This document shows positions 51,285 through 60,480 of a stretch of DNA of 64,000 nucleotides, piece after piece; positions within the stretch are counted from its first letter, which is position 1, and every line of letters begins with the position of its first letter. This DNA is from Alteromonas sp. IB21. GTDB lineage: Bacteria; Pseudomonadota; Gammaproteobacteria; Enterobacterales; Alteromonadaceae. The position numbers and the translations under genes are program-made. The notes under the pieces were generated by a model, which searched no databases, was not told the DNA's origin, and saw only the letters and a program-made list of their open reading frames with translations. The stretch lies in contig NZ_JAEFCD010000028.1 in assembly GCF_016405965.1 (NCBI RefSeq), positions 1-64,000 of the forward strand. The letters run 5' to 3'.

Positions 51285-51439
51285 ATTTCAACTTTATGGC
51301 CATCAGGAGGAGGTGGTAATTCAGGAAGAATATTTAATAGCTCCTCATCACAAAGGTGCATAGGCCCAGTTCCTGCATATACTTTAGTATAGTCTTCCTC
51401 TGCAAGCTCTTGCATGTTTGTTTTTTGTTCGATATTCAT
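51281..51439 (-). CDS. Hypothetical 52-residue protein divergent from the hybrid sensor gene
   Basis: A minus-strand ATG at 51439 with a well-spaced GAGGAAAAGG ribosome site opens a 52-codon frame: MNIEQKTNMQELAEEDY at the start, GTGPMHLCDEELL in the middle and ELPPPPDGHKVEI at the end. It is acidic, has one Cys, no signal peptide and no membrane segment. No family is recognised. It lies 70 bases from, and divergent to, the large hybrid two-component gene, and its stop region overlaps the HAD gene end by a few bases. The good ribosome site and lack of a competing gene support it. Confidence 0.55.
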   Translation of the reverse strand: MNIEQKTNMQELAEEDYTKVYAGTGPMHLCDEELLNILPELPPPPDGHKVEI

Positions 51440-51508
51440 AGTGAACCTTTTCCTCATTTAATTTAACAACGCTAGAAAGCGATGCAAAATTAACAAGGCT
51501 TCAGACAT

Positions 51509-54500
51509 ATGGATTTGCGAATAGAGACAACATTGAAATATTGCGCAAAATATTTAGGACTTGGCGCAATTTTAGTAATTTTTTGTCTCTTTTTTTCGAA
51601 TACCTCACATGCATTAGAAGTTTCATTAAACGGTAAAACAAAGTTTGCGGGTATCTCGGCGGGTATTATTAGAGATGTTGAAGTTGTTGGTGATTCTGTT
51701 TATATCGCTTCAGAAAATGGGGTCTTTAAATATTTAGGAGGTCAATCAGAAAAGGTTGCCTATAGTTCTTCCCCTGAAATGCACGGTACAATTTCCGACC
51801 TCTTTTTCGATGGCAAAGAAACACTCTGGATAGTCGAATTTGGGGTAGGGGTTCACAAGTATAATCTTGAAACCGGTGCTTCTGAAATGTTTTCCAAAAA
51901 TACCAAGTGGCCGAAGTATGCTTGGAAGATTGCAGCTTTAGAGCACTTTCTTGTTGTTTCACTCATACAAGGCGTGATCATTGTAGAAAAGAGCACAGGT
52001 GTGGTTCAAGATTGGGCCTCGAATATAGGAGTCGGCCATGTAGATAAAGTCCTTTCTATCGCTGTCCATAAGAACGAAATAGTCTATTTGACTTCGGAAG
52101 AGGGGCTAATAGTAGTCACGCCTGAAAAGACAGCCATTGAACTAGTCAATCTAGCGAAAACGTTACCGCTTCTTTCAAAAATACATTCTGTTGCTGTATC
52201 TGAAAACAATGTTTACATTGGAGGTAAGGAAGGTGTTTATCTTTGGGATACTTTTACCGGCGAATTTTCTTTTTATTCATTCAAAGAGCTTAGCGATAGT
52301 GTAGGACCAGTCTCAGATATTTACGTTTCAAGGGAGGGGCGAATATTTATAGCGGCTGGTGGCCTATACGAAATAGTAAAAGCAGAGATAAGGAAGCCTG
52401 CTTTTATGTCTCCCTTGATTACCTCTGAGGGTATAAAAAGCATAGTTAAGTTAACCGAAATCTCTTCGGGAGAATTGTTACTCGCTTCTTCACAACTCGG
52501 CCTCATTTCAATCACTCCTTCCCATGAGGCTATAAACCTTATTCATGAAAATGATCAAGTTTTAAGGAAGAACATCAAGACTTTCGGTGTTAGCGAGGAG
52601 TTTGGATACGCTGTTAAAACGAAAGATAAAAGTTATCTAATCAATCTTGAAAATGGTGAATTAACCCCCTCTGATTTTTGGCAAGGCAACCAGTGTATAG
52701 ATAAAAACCTCAAAATCGTTAATAAAGCTTACTCAAAGAGTATCGCAAACTACGCTTATTGCGATTCCCCATTTTCTCACTCAATAAACAATTCAGATTC
52801 ATCTTACTATGCTTATCATGATGATGGTGAACAAGGTTTTTACGATCTGATAGTGAATGATGTGATAGTAGATAAAATACCTGCTCCACGCCAAATGCTG
52901 TTCTCTCTATTAACTTCCTCAGGAGAAATAGCTGGATTCGATACGAAAAGCAACTTTCATATCCAGATGTCAAAATTTCATTGGAAAACTGTTTCTCCAG
53001 ACGAGGGGCATTGGGTAGGTTTGACTTGTTTAATTGAATTAGAGGAGGTTTTTCTTGTTTGTACATCTGGGCAAGGAGTTAAGTCAATTGGCAAGAAAAA
53101 CGGGGATATAAAACAGTCAAAATTTCACTTTGAAAATGAGACGCGATTTATCAGAGGAGGGCAGCTAAGCAGTAATAAAAACTTATGGTTCTTAACTAAT
53201 ATGGGGCTTTATGCTGTCACACCGGGTGAACAATTTTTTTCATTTGATGAAAGTGATGGTTTCTTCGACACAGATTTTGAGTATAGAGGGATAAGAGAGT
53301 TAGGTGGCCGCTTGATTATTCTTGGAGATAAGTATTCATACGTGGTTGATGAGATAAAAGCTATCGAAGCAATGAAAGCGAAACAGGATATTAAAAGTAA
53401 GGTCATTTTCACTCGTGTTGAATGGGTAGATAGTGAAATGATCCCCCGCAGTTTACCTCCAGGTTCACTATCAAAAAATTCACCTATCAAATTAGAAAAC
53501 AGCTTTAATGAGTTGTCTTTAGATTTTAGGACAAACAGCTATTCTGAACATGAGACTCAGGAGCTAGAGTTCAGGATTTTAGGTATCGAGGATGAATGGA
53601 AAGTTCATCCCATGCCTCAGGCTTTTCTAACTGTGTCCGACTTAAACGCCGGTCACTATGAATTTCAAGCGAGGGTGAAAGGAGAGGAGTCTCCGGTATC
53701 ATCGCTTCTTTTTGAAGTAGCTTTGCCTCTATATCTGCAAAGCTACGCAGTTTTATGCTATCTACTCATAACATTGTGTCTATTTATACTTTATAGAGTT
53801 GGCTATTTAACGATTCTCTGGGGGCAGTTCAAAACCACCACACTTTACACCCACCTTACTCGGTACGAAATCACCGATGGCCAGTCTAAATTCGAAAAAA
53901 TGTTGCGTAGCAAAGAGCGCTTCATTAACGAAATTATGCAAGAGCTTCGTACGCCTATCCAACTCATTAACGGCTCTCTAGAACAAGTATCTGATACAGC
54001 TAAAGGAACAAGCAAAGAACTAATCTGTGTACAGGACAATATGAAGAGAGTAGAGCATTTAATTAACCAAATGAGTCAGGATGTCCCTACAGCGTTGGAC
54101 GCAGCAGATTACTACAAACTATATTCGCTAGAAAATATTCGATTTATCGTTTTATCTCTTGAGCCTTTAGCTAAACAAAAAAGGCAGAACTTAGAGGTTC
54201 GAATTAAGGGGAAGAAAGAGGTGTCGCTTATTAGCGATAGCTTAGAAAAAATTCTTGTTAACTTGGTTCAAAACGCAATTAAATTCACACCAGAACTTGG
54301 AACGATAAAAGTTGCTGCCGTACAAGATAGCAAGGAACTAAAGATTACCATTACGGATGATGGTGAAGGTATTGACGAACATCTTCACCAAAAAGTATTC
54401 GAGAGGTTTGAAAAAGGAGATACCGATAAAGAGGGTAGCGGCGTTGGTTTGGCAATGGTCAAGTCATTAGTGGAATTGAACCAAGGCGAGATTGCCCTTG

Positions 54501-55393
54501 AGAGCCAAAAGGGCATAGGTACTAAAGTAACAGTAAGACTCCCCATGGATGACGTAGAATTTGTAAACTCACACGCTGAAGACTTGTCCCCAGCACATGC
54601 AAAAACAAACAAGAAATCACTCTTAATCGTTGACGATAACAGAGCATTCCGCACTTACCTTTTTGACCTATTTTCCAAGAAATATAGATGTTTAGTCGCA
54701 CGAAACGGCGTTCAGGCTTTAGAGGTAATGCAGCACTATTTGGTCGATTTAGTCATTACCGATCAAATGTTACATGAAATGAATGGGATAGCTCTGACTA
54801 ACGCCATTCGTAGCAACCCTAGCTATGCACATATTCCTGTCCTCATGCTAACTGCAGACACTGCATTTGGACTAGAAAAATTAGCGCTAGAAGAAAAGGT
54901 GGATTATTTTTTGTCGAAGCCCGCTTCTAACGAAGAAATTACCCTGCGTGTCGAACATTTGTTAGCACTGAGAAAGGCAAATGAAACCGAAGACAAAGAA
55001 AATGATCGGCCTGTATTTAAATATGGATGTCTGAAAATTCCTGAGTTCAATAATGAAAAAGATATGGCGTTCTATCTTAACTTTATCGCGGTGCTGGAAA
55101 AAAACTACCACGATGAATCTTTCAATAGAGAGCAGGCCGCAGCGGAATTACTTATCAGCGCCCGAAGTTTAAACCGAAGAATGTCTGAGTTGTTTGAATA
55201 CAACTTCAGCGAGTTCCTGTCACGCTTTAGAATCGAAAAGTCCATTCCGCTATTGTTGGAAGGAAATAGTATTCTAGATACCTGCCTAGACGTGGGCTTT
55301 GGCACAGCAGCTTACTTTTCGACATCGTTTAAAAAGGTCATGCATATACCGCCAAAGAAATTTGTGGAGCAGTACAACCAAACCGTAGCGTAG
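51509..55393 (+). CDS. Hybrid two-component regulator (HTCS) with beta-propeller sensor and AraC output; phospho-His replaced by Gln
   Basis: A 1294-residue single-protein signalling system: signal/membrane segment (about residues 15-35), a periplasmic beta-propeller sensor region and Y_Y_Y domain (about 40-740), a membrane segment (about 748-770), a dimerisation helix, ATPase domain (about 905-1015, DDGEGID and GSGVGLAMV), receiver (about 1030-1150, Asp1085 in VITDQMLHEMNG) and AraC-type DNA-binding domain (about 1190-1290). The H box reads IMQELRTPIQLI, so the phospho-acceptor His is Gln811. The plan is that of Bacteroides sugar-sensing HTCS. Codons and bases are visibly more A+T-rich than in neighbouring genes, hinting at transfer. 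Target genes are unknown. Confidence 0.88.
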   Translation: MDLRIETTLKYCAKYLGLGAILVIFCLFFSNTSHALEVSLNGKTKFAGISAGIIRDVEVVGDSVYIASENGVFKYLGGQSEKVAYSSSPEMHGTISDLFFDGKETLWIVEFGVGVHKYNLETGASEMFSKNTKWPKYAWKIAALEHFLVVSLIQGVIIVEKSTGVVQDWASNIGVGHVDKVLSIAVHKNEIVYLTSEEGLIVVTPEKTAIELVNLAKTLPLLSKIHSVAVSENNVYIGGKEGVYLWDTFTGEFSFYSFKELSDSVGPVSDIYVSREGRIFIAAGGLYEIVKAEIRKPAFMSPLITSEGIKSIVKLTEISSGELLLASSQLGLISITPSHEAINLIHENDQVLRKNIKTFGVSEEFGYAVKTKDKSYLINLENGELTPSDFWQGNQCIDKNLKIVNKAYSKSIANYAYCDSPFSHSINNSDSSYYAYHDDGEQGFYDLIVNDVIVDKIPAPRQMLFSLLTSSGEIAGFDTKSNFHIQMSKFHWKTVSPDEGHWVGLTCLIELEEVFLVCTSGQGVKSIGKKNGDIKQSKFHFENETRFIRGGQLSSNKNLWFLTNMGLYAVTPGEQFFSFDESDGFFDTDFEYRGIRELGGRLIILGDKYSYVVDEIKAIEAMKAKQDIKSKVIFTRVEWVDSEMIPRSLPPGSLSKNSPIKLENSFNELSLDFRTNSYSEHETQELEFRILGIEDEWKVHPMPQAFLTVSDLNAGHYEFQARVKGEESPVSSLLFEVALPLYLQSYAVLCYLLITLCLFILYRVGYLTILWGQFKTTTLYTHLTRYEITDGQSKFEKMLRSKERFINEIMQELRTPIQLINGSLEQVSDTAKGTSKELICVQDNMKRVEHLINQMSQDVPTALDAADYYKLYSLENIRFIVLSLEPLAKQKRQNLEVRIKGKKEVSLISDSLEKILVNLVQNAIKFTPELGTIKVAAVQDSKELKITITDDGEGIDEHLHQKVFERFEKGDTDKEGSGVGLAMVKSLVELNQGEIALESQKGIGTKVTVRLPMDDVEFVNSHAEDLSPAHAKTNKKSLLIVDDNRAFRTYLFDLFSKKYRCLVARNGVQALEVMQHYLVDLVITDQMLHEMNGIALTNAIRSNPSYAHIPVLMLTADTAFGLEKLALEEKVDYFLSKPASNEEITLRVEHLLALRKANETEDKENDRPVFKYGCLKIPEFNNEKDMAFYLNFIAVLEKNYHDESFNREQAAAELLISARSLNRRMSELFEYNFSEFLSRFRIEKSIPLLLEGNSILDTCLDVGFGTAAYFSTSFKKVMHIPPKKFVEQYNQTVA

Positions 55394-55420
55394 TGCTTCA
55401 GCCTCATGTTTATAGTGCTT

Positions 55421-55744
55421 TTATAAATACTTACGCCTTTCCGCCAAAAAGCCAATCAAAAGAAACGATGCCACATAGCCTGCACCTTGGTACTGCCAGG
55501 GCAAGTAGGCTAAGGTGTGTTTCAAAAATGGTGCGCCGTAAAGCGTAAGTGCACCATAGCCAAAAGCACACAGCACTACAAACAAGCTAACGCGAATGGT
55601 GAAATGGTAAGGTGCCAGTATGCGTTTTACATGGCCGTTAATCAGGTCGCCGTACACCACTAAAATAGTGGCCATAAGCATAATGCTCATTTCTGTGTAA
55701 TAGGGGCTTAATGCGCGAGAAAGGGCACTGAAAAGTTCACTCAT
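55421..55744 (-). CDS. DUF3392-like small membrane protein
   Basis: A 107-residue protein with three membrane segments and a central charged loop (INGHVKRILAPYHFTIR). It resembles the DUF3392 family of marine gammaproteobacteria in length and pattern. Function unknown. It stands between the hybrid sensor and the LacI-controlled cluster, on the minus strand. Confidence 0.6.
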   Translation of the reverse strand: MSELFSALSRALSPYYTEMSIMLMATILVVYGDLINGHVKRILAPYHFTIRVSLFVVLCAFGYGALTLYGAPFLKHTLAYLPWQYQGAGYVASFLLIGFLAERRKYL

Positions 55745-55808
55745 AAAATGACTACTATTATGACGTTGTTACTGAGTGCCCATTATAACCACGGCAAGGT
55801 TAAAAGCG

Positions 55809-56762
55809 TTAGCTAACGCTTTTATGTAGTGCGCTTACTGCTTTAAAACCTTGCTCGATAGTGGCAATGCGGTCGGTGGTTTGATCCCGCTCTACAAATT
55901 TGTGTTCAATACCGGCTAGTTCACCGTGGGCGAAAATCTCTTGGAAATTGATGGTGCCTTTACCTACGTCAGCAAAACTGCCGTCTTCAGCCAAATCTTT
56001 TACATGCCAAAGCTTAAAGCGCCCCGGGTACTGCTTAAAGTAATCAATGGGGTTTTTACCCGCTTTCACCGTCCAGTATAAATCAAGCTCCATAGCCACA
56101 AGATTAGGGTCGGTTTCTGTTATCAGTACATCCAAGGGGGTCTTACCGTCGCGTACTTCAAATTCAAAATCGTGATTGTGGTAGGCAAGGGTAATACCTT
56201 CTTTCTTACACGCTTCACCAATGTTGTTTAGCTTTTCGGCAAGGGCATGGTAAGGCGCAATACCCATACCGCGTTGCGCTTCACTAAGCCAGGGTACCAC
56301 TAAATATTTGTGACCAATGGTTTGTGCATCATCTAAAATTTGTGGCAAGTTAGTATCGAATGCATCCAACTGAATATGAGCCGAAGGCGCAGTAAGGCTG
56401 TTTTCATCAAGCAGTTGCTTAATCTCTTTGGCGTTATGGTCAAAGTAGCCTGCAAATTCCATTTCCGTGTAGCCAATGTCAGCAACCAACTTAAGCGTTG
56501 CTGGAACGCTTACTTTCATAATGTCTCTAAGGGTATAAAGCTGTAGCCCAACCGCATTGCTATGCTTGCCGTTCATCATTGATCCTTTATCACCACCATG
56601 CCCGTGGGCCAAACTAGTATGTGCGAATACAGCAGGGGCATTCATTGCAGCCAATAAGCCAGACGAATATTTAATAAACTGTCGTCTTGAAACGCCGGAG
56701 CCAATCTTGTTTGCGGCCTCTAACGTTGCTTTCTTGCTTACGTTTTCTTTACTTAAATTCAC
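55809..56762 (-). CDS. Tat-exported sugar phosphate isomerase/epimerase-like TIM barrel
   Basis: A xylose-isomerase-like TIM barrel (about residues 75-310) with metal-binding residues typical of the family (AYHNHDFEF; LDLYWTVKAG; LWHVKDL). The N-terminus carries a twin-arginine motif (SRRQFIKYSSG) and a hydrophobic stretch, so the folded enzyme is exported to the periplasm. The GTG at 56762 has AAGGAG 7 bases before it and is preferred over the upstream ATG at 56801 (317 residues). It follows the LacI gene by 53 bases on the same strand. Probably acts on oxidised or keto sugars; substrate unknown. Confidence 0.85.
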   Translation of the reverse strand: MNLSKENVSKKATLEAANKIGSGVSRRQFIKYSSGLLAAMNAPAVFAHTSLAHGHGGDKGSMMNGKHSNAVGLQLYTLRDIMKVSVPATLKLVADIGYTEMEFAGYFDHNAKEIKQLLDENSLTAPSAHIQLDAFDTNLPQILDDAQTIGHKYLVVPWLSEAQRGMGIAPYHALAEKLNNIGEACKKEGITLAYHNHDFEFEVRDGKTPLDVLITETDPNLVAMELDLYWTVKAGKNPIDYFKQYPGRFKLWHVKDLAEDGSFADVGKGTINFQEIFAHGELAGIEHKFVERDQTTDRIATIEQGFKAVSALHKSVS

Positions 56763-56815
56763 TGTTTGCTCCTTTTTGTAGTGGTACATAGGTGATGGCA
56801 CATGGCTATCATCAA

Positions 56816-57820
56816 TTAACCGAAAGCCTTGCCCGTACTTTCCCGTACGATAAGTTCAAATGGCATAATAACCTTGGGGGCCTTGCGAATTTTTCCGTTA
56901 AGTACGTCCACCAGTAGCGTAACCGCCGTTCTACCAAACTCTTCTGCCGGTTGCGCAATAGTGGTTAGCGGCGGGTCTACAAAGGCCGAAAACGCTATGT
57001 CGTCAAAACCTGCCACGGAAATATCTTTAGGCACGTGTAAATTGGCTTGTTTAAAAGCCTGCATAGCGCCAATAGCCGTTTCATCGTTTTCACAAAATAC
57101 TGCGCTCGGTCTATTTTCAAGGCGACTAATAGACTCCCCTGCGTTGTACCCTGCCTGCAACGTAAAGTCGCCCGGGAACAACAAGCTTTCGTCAAAGACT
57201 ATATTTGCCTGGGCTAGCGCGTCTTTGTATCCCATCAAACGCTCTTGAGTCAGCGGGCTTGAATTAGGCCCTTTGATCATGGCAATGCGGGAATGCCCTA
57301 GCGAAATTAAGTGCTCGGTCATAGCTTTAGCCGCAGCGCGGTTATCTAAAGATACAACCGGGTATTGCCCGTCATCGATTACTTCACAGGCATTAACCAT
57401 TGGCAGTAATCCGTGATCATTAATCATGGAGGCATCAAGAGGATTATTTGCACGAAGTTGAATAAGACCGTCTGCCTGAGAGGTACTGACCATCTTGGCG
57501 TAGTGGTTTTCAATCTCACTGTTACCAAGGGTGTTGGCAAGTAAAATGGAATAGCCCAATTCAGCTGCTGCTTCTTGCATGCCGCTTATTACTCGAGCAA
57601 AAAATACATTAGCAACCGTGGGAACCAGTACTACCAAATTGTGCGTTTTGCCCGAACGAAATTTAACGGCCATCAAGTTAGGCTTATATCCCACGGCCTG
57701 CACGGCGGCCATAACCTTGTTGCGTGTCTTAGGAGACACACGTTCAGGTTGCTGTAAGGTTCTCGACACTGTGGCGACCGACACACCGGCGCTATCTGCT
57801 ACATCTCTAATATTTGCCAT
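56816..57820 (-). CDS. LacI-family regulator of the sugar-oxidation cluster
   Basis: The 334-residue protein has a LacI helix-turn-helix (IRDVADSAGVSVATVSRTL) and a sensor domain with FCENDETAIGAM and SVAGFDDIAF. It is divergent from the Gfo/Idh/MocA gene with a 375-base intergenic region holding a palindrome, and cotranscribed with the TIM-barrel gene at 55.8 kb. It probably controls both arms of the cluster. Confidence 0.88.
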   Translation of the reverse strand: MANIRDVADSAGVSVATVSRTLQQPERVSPKTRNKVMAAVQAVGYKPNLMAVKFRSGKTHNLVVLVPTVANVFFARVISGMQEAAAELGYSILLANTLGNSEIENHYAKMVSTSQADGLIQLRANNPLDASMINDHGLLPMVNACEVIDDGQYPVVSLDNRAAAKAMTEHLISLGHSRIAMIKGPNSSPLTQERLMGYKDALAQANIVFDESLLFPGDFTLQAGYNAGESISRLENRPSAVFCENDETAIGAMQAFKQANLHVPKDISVAGFDDIAFSAFVDPPLTTIAQPAEEFGRTAVTLLVDVLNGKIRKAPKVIMPFELIVRESTGKAFG

Positions 57821-57926
57821 TTATGTTTTTGTTGTTTGTTAATAGACATGCTCATTGTAAACCCAAGCTACATCCCGTGTGGTCTATACGATGGTAGTGA
57901 AATACGAAATAACCAGCGGGCAATGA

Positions 57927-57940
57927 TGTAACCGTTTTCA
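57927..57940. promoter_or_regulatory. Possible operator near the LacI gene
   Basis: TGTAACCGTTTTCA is an imperfect palindrome sharing TGTAAC with the stronger site at 58128-58147. It lies about 105 bases upstream of the LacI start, suggesting autoregulation. It is weaker than the other site. Confidence 0.4.
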
Positions 57941-58127
57941 TTTAAACAAAAGAATACTCACTTTCACTAAAACGTCAAAGCTTATTTGTAGGCATTTTGT
58001 AAACCGATATTAATTTTTAGCGCAAAGGAAGACGGCAAAACTGCGTGCTTTATGTGCTAAAGCGTCATTTTTTCAGCTAATTGTAAACTTTAGTTTAATG
58101 GAATGATGCATTTTTTATTGACCGATA

Positions 58128-58147
58128 AAATGTAACGGGTTACATTT
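58128..58147. promoter_or_regulatory. LacI-type operator upstream of the Gfo/Idh/MocA gene
   Basis: AAATGTAAC and GTTACATTT form a perfect 9-bp inverted repeat around GG, about 49 bases before the gene start. The size and symmetry suit a LacI-family dimer, and a LacI gene is divergent from here. Confidence 0.75.
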
Positions 58148-58195
58148 TTATTCAGTGAATGAACTAATAGTGCGTAGACGCAAAGAGGAATATCA

Positions 58196-59350
58196 ATGCA
58201 GCCAATTCGAATGGGAATGATCGGAGGCGGAGAAGGCGCGTTTATCGGGGCAGTTCACCGTCATGCCGCTGGGTTAGATGGTAACTATCAATTAGTGTGC
58301 GGGGCATTTAGCCGAAACGAAGAAAACAACTCGCGTACGGCAGCAACGTTAAATGTAGATGCTTCCCGTGCTTACGACAGTTGGCAAGCTATGTTAGATA
58401 ACGAGGCGCAACTTCCCGAGCAAGAGCGAATGCAAGTGGTTGTTATCGTAACGCCTAATCATCTTCACGTACCTATATCACTTACGGCCATTAAAGCGGG
58501 ATTTCATGTGTTTTGTGAAAAACCAGCAGGGGTTAGCTTTGCAGAAGTAAAAGAACTTCAAGACGTTATTCACGGTAGTGAATCGCTATATGGCTTAGCG
58601 CACACTTATCTTGGTTACCCTATGGTATGGCAAGCACGCCACCTCGTTGAAAGCGGCATGCTGGGCAATATTCGAAAAGTGTATGTTGAGTATCCTCAAG
58701 GCTGGCTGTCTGGCGAAGAAGAAACCCACAATAAACAAGCGCAGTGGCGCACCGACCCAGCCATTTCTGGGGCGACAGGCGCAATGGGCGATATCGGTAC
58801 TCATGCATTTGGGTTGGTTGAGTTTGTATTAAACGACAGTGTTACCTCGCTATGTGGAGAATTAAATACCCATGTTGAAGGACGTCGATTAGATGACGAT
58901 GGCGCTGCGCTCATTAAAACCAGAAAAGGGGCGTCGGGCGTGCTTATAGCTTCGCAGGTTTGCGCCGGTGAAGAAAACGCCTTGAAGATCCGCGTATACG
59001 GTGACAAAGGCGGCTTGGAATGGCGTCAAATGGAGCCAAACTCCGTCATCTTTCGCCCGGTTGATGCGCCTTATCAAGTATTTAGAGCAGGGCAAGGGCA
59101 AGCAGGTCTTTGTGATGAAGCCTCAAATCGTTGTCGCGTTCCAGCCGGTCACCCAGAAGGCTACTTAGAAGCGATGGCAAATTTGTATACCGATTTTGCC
59201 AAAGCAGTACGCGCGAATCAAAAAGGCAAAGCCGAGGGCGTACCCGGAATAAATGCAGGTATACGCGGCATGGTATTTATTGATGCCATGCTGGCTAGTA
59301 CTGACAGCGACACCAAATGGGAATCGGTTAGTCAGGAAGGGGCGCAATAA
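58196..59350 (+). CDS. Gfo/Idh/MocA-family oxidoreductase
   Basis: A 384-residue NAD(P)-dependent sugar or cyclitol dehydrogenase. The N-terminal Rossmann motif is GMIGGGEGAFIG and the conserved EKP of the family (VFCEKPAGVSF) is at about residue 107; the C-terminal half is the substrate-binding beta sheet. First gene of the plus-strand arm. In related clusters these enzymes reduce or rearrange 3-keto sugars; the exact substrate is unknown. Confidence 0.88.
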   Translation: MQPIRMGMIGGGEGAFIGAVHRHAAGLDGNYQLVCGAFSRNEENNSRTAATLNVDASRAYDSWQAMLDNEAQLPEQERMQVVVIVTPNHLHVPISLTAIKAGFHVFCEKPAGVSFAEVKELQDVIHGSESLYGLAHTYLGYPMVWQARHLVESGMLGNIRKVYVEYPQGWLSGEEETHNKQAQWRTDPAISGATGAMGDIGTHAFGLVEFVLNDSVTSLCGELNTHVEGRRLDDDGAALIKTRKGASGVLIASQVCAGEENALKIRVYGDKGGLEWRQMEPNSVIFRPVDAPYQVFRAGQGQAGLCDEASNRCRVPAGHPEGYLEAMANLYTDFAKAVRANQKGKAEGVPGINAGIRGMVFIDAMLASTDSDTKWESVSQEGAQ

Positions 59351-59386
59351 TGCAATCAAAACTTGAAACGAAAAAGGTGAGTGGCC

Positions 59387-60454
59387 ATGGCGAATAATCA
59401 ACAACCTATTAAAGGGCCTGCAATATTTTTAGCGCAGTTTATGGGTAAAGACGCGCCTTTCGATACCCTTGAAAATATGGCGAAATGGGCAGCGTCACTA
59501 GGCTATAAGGGAATACAGGTTCCTACCGATCCTAGCCTGTTTGATTTAAAAAAAGCCGCTGAAAGCCAAGAGTACTGCGATAACATTGCTAAAATATGTA
59601 AAGACGCAGGCGTAGAAATTACTGAGCTTTCTACGCACTTACAAGGTCAGCTAGTGGCCGTTCACCCCGCTTACGACGAGTTATTCGACAACTTTGCGCC
59701 GGCGCACTTACACGGTAAACCGCAAGCGCGAACCGAATGGGCAATTAATCAGCTGAAATGTGCAGCTATTGCCAGTAAACGTTTGGGATTAAAAGCCCAC
59801 GCTACTTTTTCTGGTGCATTAATGTGGCACTTGGTTTATCCGTGGCCACAGCGTCCGGCAGGTTTGGTTGAACAAGGCTTTGCTGAATTGGCTAAGCGTT
59901 GGAAACCTATTCTCGACGCATTTGACGATGCGGGTGTCGACGTATGTTATGAAATCCACCCTGGTGAAGATCTCCACGATGGGGCTTCGTTCGAGCAGTT
60001 CTTAAGTGCGGTAGATAACCACCCAAGGGCAAATATTCTTTTCGACCCAAGTCACTTTGTTTTACAGCAGCTTGACTACCTCGACTTCATCGACCGCTAC
60101 CACAGCCGTATCAAAATGTTTCACGTTAAAGACGCCGAGTTTAATCCTAACGGCAGAAACGGGGTATATGGCGGCTATCAAGACTGGCAAGAACGCGCTG
60201 GGCGTTTTCGTTCGCTTGGCGACGGTCAGGTCGATTTCAAAGGTATTTTCAGCAAGCTTACCCAGTACGGTTTCACCGGTTGGGCAGTGCTTGAGTGGGA
60301 ATGCTGCTTAAAAGACAGTGCACAAGGTGCAGCAGAAGGCGCCCCGTTCATTGCTTCACACATTATTGAGCCAAGCAAATACGCGTTCGACGATTTTGCC
60401 GGTGGTGAGGTTAGTGAGGCGAAGAATAATCGTATTTTAGGCCTTGAGCGCTAA
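59387..60454 (+). CDS. Sugar phosphate isomerase/epimerase family protein (cytoplasmic TIM barrel)
   Basis: A 355-residue xylose-isomerase-like TIM barrel with metal-ligand segments CYEIHPGEDLHD, ILFDPSHFVLQ and MFHVKDAEF. No export signal. The ATG at 59387 is preceded by AAGGTGAG and preferred over the GTG at 59381. It lies 36 bases after the Gfo/Idh/MocA gene, and the two probably act in sequence on the same sugar. Confidence 0.87.
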   Translation: MANNQQPIKGPAIFLAQFMGKDAPFDTLENMAKWAASLGYKGIQVPTDPSLFDLKKAAESQEYCDNIAKICKDAGVEITELSTHLQGQLVAVHPAYDELFDNFAPAHLHGKPQARTEWAINQLKCAAIASKRLGLKAHATFSGALMWHLVYPWPQRPAGLVEQGFAELAKRWKPILDAFDDAGVDVCYEIHPGEDLHDGASFEQFLSAVDNHPRANILFDPSHFVLQQLDYLDFIDRYHSRIKMFHVKDAEFNPNGRNGVYGGYQDWQERAGRFRSLGDGQVDFKGIFSKLTQYGFTGWAVLEWECCLKDSAQGAAEGAPFIASHIIEPSKYAFDDFAGGEVSEAKNNRILGLER

Positions 60455-60480
60455 GCGCCATCGATAGGATAACAATAACT

